Part shown: positions 45,416 through 55,884 of the stretch, in pieces
Numbering within the stretch: position 1 is the first letter of the stretch
How the letters are laid out: each line of letters opens with the position of its first letter
Assembly (NCBI RefSeq): GCF_008364765.1
Contig: NZ_VTUY01000003.1
Span: 1,657 to 65,656, forward strand
DNA: 64,000 nucleotides
Source: Bacillus sp. CH30_1T
Lineage (GTDB): Bacteria; Bacillota; Bacilli; Bacillales; Bacillaceae_B
Direction: 5' to 3'
Program-made: the position numbers and the translations under genes
The notes under the pieces: generated by a model
Databases searched by the model: none
What the model saw: only the letters and a program-made list of their open reading frames with translations
What the model was told of the DNA's origin: nothing

Positions 45416-46606
45416 TTGCATTCCAATGCATTTAGAAATCTGTGGTTCGGTCAGGCATTGGCGAATATGGGAGATATTTTGTATATCGTAGGATTAATCT
45501 CCTTGATTTACAATTTAACAGGATCAGCTGTTTACATGACGGCAGTTCCTTTAGTGATTACGTTTTCGAGGTTTATAAGCAGCATGGTGGCACCCCTTCT
45601 GTTGAATCGCACTCAAATGAAGAGTTTAATTGCCTACTCTCAAATGGGGAAAACATTCTTTCTTTGTTTATTTCTGTTGTTAATGGTACTCAATATTGAA
45701 AATGTGTGGTTCTTTTTAGGGTGTGCGAGTATCATTTCATTTTTAGATGGATGTGCATTGCCTGCCAGGAATTCGTATGTGCCTTTTCTTGTGAAACGGG
45801 AAGAGTTGATGGGAGCGAACGGGTTTTTATCCACCGTCGATCAGACGATACAATTTTCAAGTTGGGCATTAGGTGGAATCCTATTATCGCTCATTAATGA
45901 AACGAATCTATTTATCTTGATCATTGTTTTGTTTCTCGCCAGTACGTTGTTTATGATGAAGCTGCCTGTTATCCCAAGTACCAGCTTAGAAGTGAGAAAA
46001 GTTTGGTGGCAGCAACTTGGAGAAGGGTGGTCAGAAGTTAGAAGGAGAAAGGGATTAGTTCCCGTGTTTTGGATCTATGGGTTAGAGTCGATTTCAGGCA
46101 CCGTTTGGATTGCGGCTGTTTTGTATTTGTATGTTGATCTGCAATTACAGCGTGGCGAAGAATGGTGGGGGTTCATCAACTCCAGCTTCTTTATCGGCTT
46201 GGTTCTTGCTTCCTATTTGATTTTTACGCTCCACAGTTTGTTTTCAAAGCACAGGCATAAATGGCTCCCGATTTGCATGGTCTTTACGTCAAGTGTGACA
46301 CTCGTCTTTGCCTGGAATAAGGTTGCGCTCCTTGCACTCGTTTTATCCTTTGTGTTCGGTTTGTTTGATCAAATTAAAAATGTCGTCCTTCAAACGTATT
46401 TGCAGGAAAGTGCACCACCTGAAGAACTGGGAAAAATCTATGCTGCCCAAGGTGCGTTAACAACATTGCTGTTTGGATTATCATCTATTGGAGTAGGGCT
46501 GCTTCTTGAAGTACTTAGTATTTCAATGATTTTCACCCTATCAGCACTCCTACTGCTAGGCACTCTTTTTCCAGTTATGCTCCTTCAAAAGAATTTCCGG
46601 ACATAA
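45416..46606 (+). CDS. MFS transporter (YgxB-like position)
   Basis: A 396-residue membrane protein with about 11-12 helices of the major facilitator superfamily, MFS_3/enterobactin-exporter-like (FRNLWFGQALANMGDILYIV; GCALPARNSYVPFLVKREEL). The TTG start follows AGGGAGG. In B. subtilis an MFS-like gene (ygxB) precedes spoVR, as here. Substrate unknown. Confidence 0.75.
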   Translation: MHSNAFRNLWFGQALANMGDILYIVGLISLIYNLTGSAVYMTAVPLVITFSRFISSMVAPLLLNRTQMKSLIAYSQMGKTFFLCLFLLLMVLNIENVWFFLGCASIISFLDGCALPARNSYVPFLVKREELMGANGFLSTVDQTIQFSSWALGGILLSLINETNLFILIIVLFLASTLFMMKLPVIPSTSLEVRKVWWQQLGEGWSEVRRRKGLVPVFWIYGLESISGTVWIAAVLYLYVDLQLQRGEEWWGFINSSFFIGLVLASYLIFTLHSLFSKHRHKWLPICMVFTSSVTLVFAWNKVALLALVLSFVFGLFDQIKNVVLQTYLQESAPPEELGKIYAAQGALTTLLFGLSSIGVGLLLEVLSISMIFTLSALLLLGTLFPVMLLQKNFRT

Positions 46607-46613
46607 CATTGAT

Positions 46614-46654
46614 AAAAAGCTGTTCCCATCTCGTGATTGGGAGCAGCTTTTTTT
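46614..46654 (+). terminator. Terminator after the MFS gene
   Basis: AAAGCTGTTCCCA / TGGGAGCAGCTTT stem with T-run. Confidence 0.8.
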
Positions 46655-46956
46655 GTCGACTTCAGCTTTTGCTTGTCGGGTCTGACCTACCCGGTTCCGC
46701 TTTTCTATATGTCCAGCTTCGGTGGCTAGAGGCTCGAGGTCATAAGACAAGCTGTCATGTAGGTGAAAAGGCGCACCTTCATGACACATCGCCTTATGCT
46801 TGTCGCCTCTACCAAAGCCCTTCCGCTTTTCTTCATGTCCAGTTCCTGCGGGTAGTCCCTCGAGGTCATAAGCTAAATCGACCAAAAAGGCAAAGTGCGC
46901 CTTTCCGGTCGATTCATCTTATGCTTGTCGGGCCTGCTCAACCCGCCTCCGCTTTT
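46655..46956. repeat. Tandem cluster of the dispersed hairpin repeat (half copy plus two full copies)
   Basis: A right-hand half copy (about 46655-46704), a full copy (46710-46830) and another full copy (46836-46956) sit head to tail. Each full copy has CTCGAGGTCATAAG near the left and CTTATGCTTGTCG ... CCGCTTTT at the right, with a variable inner hairpin (for example AAGGCGCACCTT). They match the copy at 28388-28508. They fill the whole MFS-spoVR gap. Confidence 0.75.
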
Positions 46957-47018
46957 CTTTTCATCAAATCCCTTTTCTCTTCATACATTTAGATAAGAGT
47001 ATAAAGAGGGGGATGACG

Positions 47019-48431
47019 ATGAATTTAGAGGAACAGAGGCAGTTACAAAATGCGATAGGGGAAATTACTGAGATTGCAGCCGGGTTTGGACTTGATTTTT
47101 ATCCGATGCGTTATGAGATTTGTCCTGCTGAAATTATTTATACATTCGGTGCTTATGGAATGCCGACCCGCTTTTCTCACTGGAGTTTTGGGAAACAATT
47201 TCATAAGATGAAGCTTCAATATGATTTGGGTTTAAGTAAAATTTATGAGCTCGTGATTAACTCGGATCCTTGTTATGCTTTTTTATTGGATTCGAATTCG
47301 CTTATTCAGAATAAGTTGATTGTTGCCCATGTGTTGGCCCATTGTGATTTCTTTAAGAATAATGTGCGATTCCAGAATACGAAGCGAGATATGGTAGAAA
47401 GCATGGCGGCTACTGCAGAGCGGGTGCGAAGATATGAGATCGAGCATGGGAAGCAGGAGGTTGAAAACTTTCTCGATGCCGTGCTTGCCGTGGATGAGCA
47501 TATTGATCCGTCATTGATGCGTCCGAAGCTGTCGTGGACAATGGATGATGTGGAGTGGGTAGAGGAAGAAGTGAGTCATGCGACTCCTTATGATGATCTG
47601 TGGTCGTTGGATGATAAACCGAAGAGCAGAGAGAAGAAAAAGGTGAAGAAGAAGTTCCCTCCACAGCCTGAAAAGGATATTCTTCTCTTTATTGAGCAGT
47701 ACAGCAGGGAGTTGTCTGACTGGCAGAGGGATATATTGACGATGATGAGAGAAGAGATGCTGTATTTCTGGCCGCAGCTTGAAACGAAAATCATGAATGA
47801 AGGGTGGGCTTCGTATTGGCATCAGCGCATCATCCGTGAAATGGATTTGACAAGTGGAGAGTCCATTGAGTTTGCCAAGTTGAATGCAGGTGTTGTACAG
47901 CCTTCCCGTACGCAGATTAATCCGTATTATTTAGGATTGAAGATTTTTGAAGATATTGAAGATCGTTTCGACAACCCTACGGATGAAATGAAAAAGCGTG
48001 GGGTGAAACCAAATTCAGGTCGAGAAAAAATGTTTGAGGTTCGTGAAATTGAATCTGACATTTCTTTCTTAAGGAACTATTTAACGAAAGATCTTGTTAC
48101 GAGAGAAGATATGTATTTATTCCAGAAGCAAGGAAAGGACTACAAAATTGTCGATAAAGAATGGACTCATGTACGGGATCAACTGGTAGGCATGAGGGTC
48201 AATGGCGGGTTCCCTTACATTACCGTGAATGATGGGGATTATATGAAGAGCGGGGAACTTTATCTGAAGCACTGGTTCGAAGACGTGGAACTCGATATTA
48301 AGTATTTAGAAAAGGTTTTACCGTATCTGCATCAGCTTTGGGGAAGACCGGTCCATATTGAAACCCATGTGGAGAACCGTGATATGTTATTTACGTATGA
48401 TGGGCGAAGCGTGCAACGGAAATATTTGTAA
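47019..48431 (+). CDS. spoVR: Stage V sporulation protein R
   Basis: A 470-residue SpoVR/YcgB protein ([57 protein letters not shown]). It contributes to spore cortex formation in B. subtilis by an unknown mechanism and is functionally tied to PrkA and YhbH. ATG 47019 has better spacing to AGAGGGGG than ATG 47013. Followed by a strong terminator. Confidence 0.92.
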   Translation: MNLEEQRQLQNAIGEITEIAAGFGLDFYPMRYEICPAEIIYTFGAYGMPTRFSHWSFGKQFHKMKLQYDLGLSKIYELVINSDPCYAFLLDSNSLIQNKLIVAHVLAHCDFFKNNVRFQNTKRDMVESMAATAERVRRYEIEHGKQEVENFLDAVLAVDEHIDPSLMRPKLSWTMDDVEWVEEEVSHATPYDDLWSLDDKPKSREKKKVKKKFPPQPEKDILLFIEQYSRELSDWQRDILTMMREEMLYFWPQLETKIMNEGWASYWHQRIIREMDLTSGESIEFAKLNAGVVQPSRTQINPYYLGLKIFEDIEDRFDNPTDEMKKRGVKPNSGREKMFEVREIESDISFLRNYLTKDLVTREDMYLFQKQGKDYKIVDKEWTHVRDQLVGMRVNGGFPYITVNDGDYMKSGELYLKHWFEDVELDIKYLEKVLPYLHQLWGRPVHIETHVENRDMLFTYDGRSVQRKYL

Positions 48432-48439
48432 ATGGGCAG

Positions 48440-48474
48440 AGCAGTTCCAGGTGAAACCCTGGAACTGCTATTTT
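48440..48474 (+). terminator. Terminator after spoVR
   Basis: AGCAGTTCCAGG/CCTGGAACTGCT, 6-nt loop, ATTTTC tail. Confidence 0.85.
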
Positions 48475-48560
48475 CTTCTTAAGCAAAAGGTGTTCTAAAT
48501 AGATGGACTGGCTTATACGATAATAAGAGAGATTATTTCAAACTTTAGGAGGAGACGGGA

Positions 48561-48905
48561 ATGGCAGATGTTGAAGTCTTTATCGGTGATTTAACGGACC
48601 AGACATTTCATTATGAAGGGGGGGACTGGAATCATAATTACCCGAAAAGGATCAGTCCGTTTTTTCCGAAAGGGTATGAACTCTTTTTCTCCCTATTGGA
48701 TGGCATTTATTATAAAAAAATAGAAGGCAGGCAAACTGACTGGGGAAGTCATACTTGTTTGATGTACCCGGATGAAATGTTGTCGGTCTTGGAAGATTAC
48801 TATAAGAGTGATAAGGACAATAAACAGGTGCAACAATTATTCCAGTTTATAAAGCAATTAAATCCACATCAACAATATGGATTAGTGGCATGCGAGATGT
48901 CATAA
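48561..48905 (+). CDS. Hypothetical protein (114 aa)
   Basis: A soluble acidic protein with good start context (TTAGGAGGAG before ATG) and terminators on both sides. It is rich in aromatics (GYELFFSLLDGIYYKKIEGR; DWGSHTCLMYPDEMLSVLED). No signal, membrane helix or family that I recognise. Confidence 0.65.
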   Translation: MADVEVFIGDLTDQTFHYEGGDWNHNYPKRISPFFPKGYELFFSLLDGIYYKKIEGRQTDWGSHTCLMYPDEMLSVLEDYYKSDKDNKQVQQLFQFIKQLNPHQQYGLVACEMS

Positions 48906-48910
48906 CGTAG

Positions 48911-48946
48911 AAAAGGACAAACTGCCTCAGGCATTTGTCCTTTTTA
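48911..48946. terminator. Bidirectional terminator before the YczE gene
   Basis: AAAAGGACAAA/TTTGTCCTTTT with an inner TGCC/GGCA pair, between convergent genes. Confidence 0.85.
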
Positions 48947-49573
48947 CATACTTACATTGTTTCGACTGGTGAAACGGGTATTGAGTCTATCCGTGAAAAA
49001 TAAAAAGGATTTTTGAAAGATGGGACTTTGAATAAACGTATAAATAAAAGTAAAAACGAAGACTGGACCGGAAAGAAGCAGTCCGATTAGTAACACCGCA
49101 CACTCACAAATGATCCGGACTCTGCTGATTGAAAGATTTGTTAAATCCGAAATGGTAAGCATAAACCCGTCCCGCGGACCCGTGCCAAGGTGTGCCGCTG
49201 AATACAATCCCCCGCCAACCCCCATTAAAATAACCGCTGACAATAGAATCAGGATATCTAAGAATATGTTCGTTTCAGGGGGAAGTAGGTCATAAAATAG
49301 AAAGAAGTCGACCAACATGCCAACCATCACACCGTTAAGGATCGTCCCGATACGAACATACTTCCCTTTCAAAACCAGGGTACCTGCAATCAGGGTTGCA
49401 CCGACAATTATATTCCACGTGCCAATTGTTAAGCCGAACTTCTCATATAAGGCAATGTTTAATACATCCCATGGATGGATTCCTAAGTATTGCACTTTGA
49501 TGGACATACTGATCCCATAGCTGAAAATAAGTAACCCTATTACAAAATAACTTATTTGCCAATAGATTTTCAT
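48944..49573 (-). CDS. YczE/YyaS/YitT family membrane protein
   Basis: A 209-residue protein with five membrane helices: YFVIGLLIFSYGISMSIKVQ, GIHPWDVLNIALYEKFG, GVGGGLYSAAHLGTGPRDGF. Members include YczE, required for bacillomycin/surfactin-type synthesis in some Bacillus; the mechanism is unknown. Confidence 0.8.
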   Translation of the reverse strand: MKIYWQISYFVIGLLIFSYGISMSIKVQYLGIHPWDVLNIALYEKFGLTIGTWNIIVGATLIAGTLVLKGKYVRIGTILNGVMVGMLVDFFLFYDLLPPETNIFLDILILLSAVILMGVGGGLYSAAHLGTGPRDGFMLTISDLTNLSISRVRIICECAVLLIGLLLSGPVFVFTFIYTFIQSPIFQKSFLFFTDRLNTRFTSRNNVSM

Positions 49574-49777
49574 AGTGTCTCCTTTGAAATAACAGTCATC
49601 ACTCTATAACAATATTTTACAACGAAAAGGTTTATGAAGATATGGTTTGTTTTTCGTTTAGTAGAGAGAGGACGAAGGTCCTTCAAGAGATGTACATCCT
49701 TTGAAGGAGAAAACAAAAGGAGAGTAGGAATAAAGGAGTGAATATTCAGATATCTACATTGTTTAAAGGGGTTGTAA

Positions 49778-49806
49778 TTGACAGCACTTTCGATGGTCGA
49801 TAGAGT
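49778..49806 (+). promoter_or_regulatory. SigA-type promoter of the SLC13 permease gene
   Basis: TTGACA (49778-49783), 17-bp spacer, TAGAGT (49801-49806), 32 bp before the start codon. The -10 matches 4 of 6. Confidence 0.45.
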
Positions 49807-49838
49807 TTTAGTAAGACGAGTAATGGGGGAATGAGTAG

Positions 49839-51446
49839 ATGCTTACTGTGAAAAATGCATGGGGGACACTTTGGAAATGGCACGAAGATGTGATGGATAC
49901 TTTGCAATTTTTCACTTCCGGAAGTACGCCTGCTGCTTCTTCTCGCGCAGGGGATACAAATCTTGTTCCGGAGCCTAATGCAAATCCAAGACAGAAAATC
50001 GGTTTTTTCATAGGACCACTCTTATTTATTCTTATCATGTTATTTTTCTCTCCTAAAGGTTTGGCAAAAGAGGCTGTTGCTGTCCTTGCAGGGACAACAT
50101 GGATAGCGGTATGGTGGATAACAGAAGCAATACCTATTCCGGCAACTGCTTTGTTGCCGATCATTTTGTTTCCGCTTACGGGAGCTCTTCAAGCCGGAGA
50201 TGTCACGTCTGCCTATGGTGATAGTACGATTTTTCTTTTTATGGGTGGTTTTATCATTGCGATTGCCATGGAAAAGTGGAATCTACATAAGCGGATTGCC
50301 ATGAACATCATATTGTTGATTGGTACAGGCACTGAGAGAATCGTCCTTGGATTTATGTTGGCTACAGGTTTTTTATCTATGTGGATCTCGAATACTGCAA
50401 CGGCTATGATGATGCTTCCGATTGGAACAGCCGTGATTTATCAGGTTAATGAAAGTCTAAAAAGGGAGGGGACTAATAGAACGGGGCACTTCAGTAAAGT
50501 GATCATGCTGGGAATTGCCTATAGTGCATCGATCGGAGGATTGGGAACGTTGATCGGAACGCCTCCAAACACAATATTTGCTGCAGTTGTGAAACAGTTG
50601 TATGGTATTGATTTCTCGTTTGCGAAGTGGATGCTTTTTGGTGTTCCACTTGCCACTATTCTTCTAGTTGTTACATGGTGGTATTTAATCAAGGTGGCTT
50701 TTCCATTAAAGATTAAAGAATTGCCGGGGGGAAGGGAGATTGTGGAGAAAGAGAACCGGTCTCTTGGTCGTATTTCATTTGAAGAAAAGCTTGTTCTTAT
50801 GGTCTTTGTCGCTACAGCCCTATGTTGGATCACTCGATCGTTTCTATTGAACCAATGGGTTCCGTCATTAGATGACACAATCATAGCAATCACAGGAGCA
50901 CTCGTTTTATTCCTTCTTCCAGGAAGAAAAGAATCGCGATTGATCAATTGGGACGATGCGAAGAAGCTCCCATGGGGGATCCTGCTCTTATTCGGTGGAG
51001 GTCTTGCCATTGCCAAGGGTTTCAAAGAGACGGGGTTGGCAGAGTGGATTGGACAGCAACTAACGATTCTTGAAGGGATATCCTTCATTATTATTCTTCT
51101 TGCAGTAACGGCCTTTGTTATTTTCTTAACTGAAATTACGTCCAATACGGCGACAGCCACGATGATGTTTCCGATAATGGCTGCTCTTGCAGCTGCCCTT
51201 AATATTCACCCTTATAGTTTGATGGTGGCTGCGGGCTTAGCTGCTTCATGTGCTTTCATGCTGCCGGTGGCTACACCTCCGAATGCTGTCGTATTCGGAT
51301 CAGGTTATATCAAAATGGGAGACATGGTCAAGGCGGGAATATGGTTAAATCTGATAAGTATCGTATTTATTACACTTTTGATTTATTTCTTCATGCCACT
51401 CGTATGGGGAATCGATTTAGGGGTATTACCTGTAAATATGAACTAA
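49839..51446 (+). CDS. SLC13/DASS-family sodium:dicarboxylate-type symporter
   Basis: A 535-residue permease with about 11-12 helices. Two SNT motifs, ISNTATAMMMLPIG and TSNTATATMMFPIM, coordinate Na+ and substrate carboxylate in this family (SdcS, VcINDY). It imports C4-dicarboxylates or related anions. The N-terminal 45 residues are a hydrophilic extension. The neighbouring 3-hydroxybutyrate genes face the other way. Confidence 0.85.
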   Translation: MLTVKNAWGTLWKWHEDVMDTLQFFTSGSTPAASSRAGDTNLVPEPNANPRQKIGFFIGPLLFILIMLFFSPKGLAKEAVAVLAGTTWIAVWWITEAIPIPATALLPIILFPLTGALQAGDVTSAYGDSTIFLFMGGFIIAIAMEKWNLHKRIAMNIILLIGTGTERIVLGFMLATGFLSMWISNTATAMMMLPIGTAVIYQVNESLKREGTNRTGHFSKVIMLGIAYSASIGGLGTLIGTPPNTIFAAVVKQLYGIDFSFAKWMLFGVPLATILLVVTWWYLIKVAFPLKIKELPGGREIVEKENRSLGRISFEEKLVLMVFVATALCWITRSFLLNQWVPSLDDTIIAITGALVLFLLPGRKESRLINWDDAKKLPWGILLLFGGGLAIAKGFKETGLAEWIGQQLTILEGISFIIILLAVTAFVIFLTEITSNTATATMMFPIMAALAAALNIHPYSLMVAAGLAASCAFMLPVATPPNAVVFGSGYIKMGDMVKAGIWLNLISIVFITLLIYFFMPLVWGIDLGVLPVNMN

Positions 51447-51448
51447 AG

Positions 51449-51480
51449 AAAAATCGGATCAGTTTCCTGATCCGATTTTT
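51449..51480. terminator. Bidirectional terminator, SLC13 gene / bdhA
   Basis: AAAAATCGGATCAG/CTGATCCGATTTTT, 4-nt loop. Confidence 0.9.
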
Positions 51481-51489
51481 CTGTGCTTA

Positions 51490-52266
51490 TTATTGCGCAG
51501 TATATCCGCCATCTAAAACAACGGCCTGACCAGTTACACCTTTTGCTTTGTCACTGGATAGGAAAATGGTGTAGTCTGCAATTTCTTCTACTGATAATAA
51601 TCTCTTTTGTGGAACAAGAGGATAAATGACATCCTCCAATACTTTTTCAAGCTCCACACCACGAGTCGTTGAAATATCCTTTAATTGGTTGCGGACAAGA
51701 GGGGTATCCACGTATCCGGGGCATAGGGCATTGACGGTAATCCCATGCTCCGCACCTTCTAAAGCCGATACCTTTGTCAGGCCGATAACACCATGCTTGG
51801 CGCTGTTGTATGCCGCTTTACCGGCAAAACCGATTAGTCCATTAATGGATGCCATATTAATGATACGACCGAATTTTTGCTTCTTCATATAAGGGAAAGC
51901 AAATTTTGTTGCGATAAAGGGAGCGGTCAGCATAATTTTGATCAGGAGCTCAAATTTTTCAATGGGGAATTCTTCAATTGGAGCTACGTGTTGAATACCT
52001 GCGTTATTGATTAATACGTCTATGCGACCATAGTGCTCAACTGTTTTATCAATTCCCGCTTTCACTTCTTTTTCACAGGTAACGTCGCATTTAATGCCCA
52101 GGCAATCGAATCCTCTGTCTTTCAGTTCTTCAACCGCTTCATCCAATCCTTCTTGATTGATGTCTGAGAGAACAACTTTCGCACCATTTTGAGCAAAGTG
52201 TTCCCCGATTTCAAAACCAATTCCCCTTGCAGCACCAGTAATGAATACAACTTTATCATTTACCAA
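51490..52266 (-). CDS. 3-Hydroxybutyrate dehydrogenase
   Basis: A 258-residue SDR enzyme: FITGAARGIGFEIGEHFAQ (NAD), NNAG, catalytic Ser in NMASINGL and YNSAK (Tyr, Lys). Overall pattern (CPGYVDTPLVRNQLKD) fits D-3-hydroxybutyrate dehydrogenase (YxjF/BdhA), oxidising 3-hydroxybutyrate to acetoacetate. It follows the GntP-type permease by 18 bp in one operon, as yxjC-yxjF in B. subtilis; CoA-transferase genes are not here. Confidence 0.85.
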   Translation of the reverse strand: MVNDKVVFITGAARGIGFEIGEHFAQNGAKVVLSDINQEGLDEAVEELKDRGFDCLGIKCDVTCEKEVKAGIDKTVEHYGRIDVLINNAGIQHVAPIEEFPIEKFELLIKIMLTAPFIATKFAFPYMKKQKFGRIINMASINGLIGFAGKAAYNSAKHGVIGLTKVSALEGAEHGITVNALCPGYVDTPLVRNQLKDISTTRGVELEKVLEDVIYPLVPQKRLLSVEEIADYTIFLSSDKAKGVTGQAVVLDGGYTAQ

Positions 52267-52284
52267 CTTCTTTTCCTCCTCTAA

Positions 52285-53571
52285 TTAATAAATTCCTATA
52301 TTGGCTAGGATGATTGAAACGATTTCTGCAATCGTAGGAATAAGCAACCCGACAACGGCTACATCCAAATATGAATCTTTATGGGTTAGTCCTGTTACGG
52401 CAAATAAGGTCAGGAGTGCACCGTTATGAGGAAGTATCGATGCTCCTGATGAAATGGAAGCAATTCTATGGAATGCTTCTGCACTGATACCACTTGTTTG
52501 AGACAACTCATAATATTTATCTCCCAAAGCCTCCAGGGCAATCCCCATTCCTCCTGAAGCAGATCCAGTAATAGCTGCAAGGGTTTGAACAGCTATGGCT
52601 TCAGATATGACGGGATTGCCTTTAATGCCAAGAATTAGCTTCGTTAACGTCTTGAAACCGGGTGCTGCTGTGACAACTGCTCCGAAACCAACAGCAGCGC
52701 TTGTGTTAATGACTGCCATAACTGAGCCCTTTGCTCCGCCATTGACAGCAGGGATGAATTTTTTATAATGCTTGAAGTTAATTATTAATATCGAAAGTAT
52801 TCCTACAAGCAGAGCGGTCAGGATGTTCCACTTAAAGACATTCAGTGTAACGACGACAATGACAAGGGGAAGAAATGATAAGTAGAAGTTAGGAAGCTCT
52901 GATTCATTAATTTCCTTCACATTGTTTCCACCTTTTGGCTCGGTAAACGAATCTCCTTTACTTGTAAATTGCTTTTGACGCCATCTTAAATAAAAATACC
53001 CTCCAACTGCCATTATTAATCCACCGATGATACCGATGATTGGAGCGGCAGTGGGGGATGTTTTAAAATAATCGATTGGAATCAAGTTTTGAATCTGTGG
53101 TGTACCTGGGATGGCTGTCATTGTAAAGGTGAAAGCCCCCAATACGAAAGTCGGCGGCAATAGTTTCCGTGTGATATCCGCTTCTCTGAACATGGCAATA
53201 GCCAGGGGATAAATCGCAAATACAACGACGAATAAGCTCACACCGCCATATGTTAAAACGGCAGCTGCGATCAGCACGCCCAGTATCGCCCTGTCTTTAC
53301 CGATAATGTTCGTAATTTTGTATGCGACGGATTGTGCTGCACCGACATCTTCCATCAATTTTCCGAAAATGGCTCCGAACAGGAATACAGGAAACCATTC
53401 TTTAGCAAAATCCACAAACCCGGTCATATACGTTTCTGTATAGGCAGGGAGCAGGTCAAGTCCACTCATTAATGCCACTAAACCTGCTACCAGGGGAGCG
53501 ATCCAAATGATTGACCAGCCTAAATACGCCAAGACCATAAGAAGGATTAATCCAACAATGATGCTAGCCAT
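52285..53571 (-). CDS. GntP-family permease (YxjC-like)
   Basis: A 428-residue permease with 12-14 helices of the gluconate:H+ symporter family. PVFLFGAIFGKLMEDVGAAQ and TMTAIPGTPQIQNLIPIDYF are visible. Paired with 3-hydroxybutyrate dehydrogenase it most likely imports 3-hydroxybutyrate or a related short acid. First gene of the operon; ATG after AGAGGTG. Confidence 0.82.
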   Translation of the reverse strand: MASIIVGLILLMVLAYLGWSIIWIAPLVAGLVALMSGLDLLPAYTETYMTGFVDFAKEWFPVFLFGAIFGKLMEDVGAAQSVAYKITNIIGKDRAILGVLIAAAVLTYGGVSLFVVVFAIYPLAIAMFREADITRKLLPPTFVLGAFTFTMTAIPGTPQIQNLIPIDYFKTSPTAAPIIGIIGGLIMAVGGYFYLRWRQKQFTSKGDSFTEPKGGNNVKEINESELPNFYLSFLPLVIVVVTLNVFKWNILTALLVGILSILIINFKHYKKFIPAVNGGAKGSVMAVINTSAAVGFGAVVTAAPGFKTLTKLILGIKGNPVISEAIAVQTLAAITGSASGGMGIALEALGDKYYELSQTSGISAEAFHRIASISSGASILPHNGALLTLFAVTGLTHKDSYLDVAVVGLLIPTIAEIVSIILANIGIY

Positions 53572-53699
53572 AACTCACCTCTCATAAAAGTTTGTAGTTA
53601 TTTTTCCATTAAAGAAAGGATTTATTCTATAGGGAAATCTGCTTTAGCAAGAGTGGGATTTGCATGCAGACGTTCCGGATACTTCATTCATTAAGAAAG

Positions 53700-53735
53700 A
53701 AAAGAACGAGCCGTTAATCGGACTCGTTCTTTTCA
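53700..53735. terminator. Terminator hairpin at the 3' end of the CNNM gene
   Basis: AAAAGAACGAG/CTCGTTCTTTT. The CNNM-gene stop codon (53714-53716) lies in the loop region. Confidence 0.75.
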
Positions 53736-55147
53736 TTATGACTGCCATCCATTTTGGTAACTTCTAAATATTGAATATGATGACCATCGATTTCTTTCAC
53801 TCTAAAGCAATAACCTTGTTCCTCGATCCTGTCATTCAGCTTAACTTCGTACTTCTGAGTCAGGAACCAGCCTCCGATCGTGTCGACCTCATCTTCTTCA
53901 ATGGAAATCCCAAGGAGATCATTCACATCTTCAATGAGCATCACGGCATCAAAAATAAAATGATTTTCTTTTACCTTCTGCACTTCAGGAATTTCATCGA
54001 TATCAAATTCATCACGAATCTCCCCGACAATCTCTTCAATGATATCTTCTACTGTAACAAGACCGGCAGTCCCACCGTATTCATCCAGGAGTACGGCCAT
54101 CGGCGACCGTTCTTTCTGAAGTTTGACGAGTAAGGCTTGAATAGGGATGGTTTCGATGACGCGGATCACAGGCTTGATAAAGGAAGTTAAGTCTTCATGT
54201 TCCTCTTTGTGGTTCACGAGTGTTGTCAGCAGTTCCTTCACGTTCACTATACCGAGGATATTATCTTTATCACCTTCTACGACAGGATATCTCGTATAGC
54301 GTTCCTCTTTAATGATGGTGAGTACTTCATCAATGGTGGAATCTGAGGATAGAGTCACTATATTCGTTCTAGGGACCATGATTTCTTTTGCGATTCGTTC
54401 GTCGAATTCAAATATTTTGTTTACGTACTTGAATTCGGATGAATTGATTTCCCCACTTTTGTAACTATCGGAAAGAATGATCCTAAGCTCTTCCTCGGAA
54501 TGGGCAATTTCATGTTCAGAAGCGGGTTTTAAGCCGAATAACCCTGTGAACACCCGGGCAGAGCCGTTTAATGTCCATATGAATGGATAAGCGAGTCGAT
54601 AAAACCATATCAACGGTCGTGCAAATAATAGAGTGACTTTCTCTGCTTTTTGAATGGCAAGGGTTTTCGGTGCCAACTCTCCAATCACCACATGCAAAAA
54701 GGTAATGACGGAAAATGCGAGTCCAAATGAAATGATACTAGTAATGGAGGCGTTTAAATCAAGCCTCTCAAACACGGGATGAAGCAACGTTTCAACGGTC
54801 GGTTCACCTAACCAACCGAGTCCGAGGGCTGTGATAGTAATGCCTAATTGACAGGCAGAAAGGTATTCGTCTAAATGGGATGTGACCCTTTTAGCAGCAA
54901 TGGCCGTTTGATTTCCTTCGGATACCAGCTGATCGATACGAGAGCTTCTTACTTTGACAATGGCAAACTCTGATGCAACGAAGAAAGCGGTCAGCGCAAT
55001 TAAAACAGCAACGAGAAATAAATTAAGTAGAATGTCCAATGAGCAGAAGCTGTAGAAAGGGAGTGAATCGAAGGACCCTTCTAAAGCTTCAAACACCTCC
55101 TGAATAGAAAAGTCATGGTTCCGTAAAAAAATGAAGCAAGATAACAC
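53714..55147 (-). CDS. mpfA: CNNM/CorC-family protein (MpfA-like Mg2+ exporter)
   Basis: A protein of 442-477 residues. A DUF21 membrane domain ([40 protein letters not shown]), two CBS domains ([40 protein letters not shown]) and a CorC/HlyC C-terminal domain are present. B. subtilis MpfA (YhdP) exports Mg2+. Homology starts at TTG 55039, which lacks a ribosome site. The GTG at 55147 has only a weak one and adds 36 residues, so the start is unsettled. Confidence 0.82.
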   Translation of the reverse strand: MLSCFIFLRNHDFSIQEVFEALEGSFDSLPFYSFCSLDILLNLFLVAVLIALTAFFVASEFAIVKVRSSRIDQLVSEGNQTAIAAKRVTSHLDEYLSACQLGITITALGLGWLGEPTVETLLHPVFERLDLNASITSIISFGLAFSVITFLHVVIGELAPKTLAIQKAEKVTLLFARPLIWFYRLAYPFIWTLNGSARVFTGLFGLKPASEHEIAHSEEELRIILSDSYKSGEINSSEFKYVNKIFEFDERIAKEIMVPRTNIVTLSSDSTIDEVLTIIKEERYTRYPVVEGDKDNILGIVNVKELLTTLVNHKEEHEDLTSFIKPVIRVIETIPIQALLVKLQKERSPMAVLLDEYGGTAGLVTVEDIIEEIVGEIRDEFDIDEIPEVQKVKENHFIFDAVMLIEDVNDLLGISIEEDEVDTIGGWFLTQKYEVKLNDRIEEQGYCFRVKEIDGHHIQYLEVTKMDGSHNEKNESD

Positions 55148-55327
55148 TTGAAATCCGGTTGCAATGAGTATATCCTTTTAAAAGTATCACATTCTTATCC
55201 GTACCCAAAGTTCGTTGCAATGTGTAAATCGCTTGGTTATTGTTAGAAATAACAATTTTCATCATTAAAAATAGAAATGGACAAAACAAGGATACGAATC
55301 AATGGATAGTTGGAAAGGAGAACGATT

Positions 55328-55657
55328 ATGGCAGACGTGTTTAACCAAGGATTTGTTGTAGCCCTTATCATTGCCTTTTCGGTTTATGTCATCTTAAGAG
55401 GAATAGCTATTTTCTTTGGCAAAGCAGGGAAAGGCTATCTGGAAAATATTCAATCCCAAACAGGACGCTTATATCTGCAATTAATAGGTGGCTACTATAT
55501 ATTATCAGGCGTACTTGGCTTGCTTATTCCACGTTTAGACTGGAAAACAGAAGAGATATACTTTGCAATTGCAATCTTTGCGATTTCATCTGTTGTTTTC
55601 TGGGTAACATTGGATCTCTTTATGAAACGTGATCGGAAAAAACTACAACAAAATTAA
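55328..55657 (+). CDS. Small three-helix membrane protein
   Basis: A 109-residue protein with helices at about 9-31, 45-65 and 78-98. ATG 55328 follows AAAGGAG; the frame opens earlier at 55310. The basic C-terminus (MKRDRKKLQQN) is cytoplasmic. No family is recognised with confidence. Confidence 0.65.
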   Translation: MADVFNQGFVVALIIAFSVYVILRGIAIFFGKAGKGYLENIQSQTGRLYLQLIGGYYILSGVLGLLIPRLDWKTEEIYFAIAIFAISSVVFWVTLDLFMKRDRKKLQQN

Positions 55658-55669
55658 TATGTTTCTTAT

Positions 55670-55698
55670 AAGCCCTGGAATCTTTCCGGGGCTTTTTT
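55670..55698 (+). terminator. Terminator after the three-helix protein gene
   Basis: AAGCCC/GGGCTT with an interior extension and T-run. Confidence 0.75.
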
Positions 55699-55737
55699 AT
55701 ACTTTTTTACTAGCTGTTTTCTAAAAGCTTTTTAGTA

Positions 55738-55795
55738 TCCGGGGTCTCGGCACGCCCAAAATCCGCCGGAGTCTGCGCAGTTCCCCCCACCATCT
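55738..55795. repeat. GC-rich remnant resembling the 37.9-kb repeat
   Basis: Minus strand reads GGGGGAACTGCGCAGACTCC ... GTGCCGAGACCCCGGATAC. Phrases such as AGACTCC and GAGACCCCG also occur in the repeat at 37887-38010. It lies in the 308-bp gap before cadC and is probably a decayed intergenic repeat. Confidence 0.35.
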
Positions 55796-55884
55796 TTAAC
55801 AGTATTTTCATGACAGAGCACCTGGCAGATATATATTAAAAACAACAAACTTCATTACTTAAAAATTTTAAAAAATCCCATACA

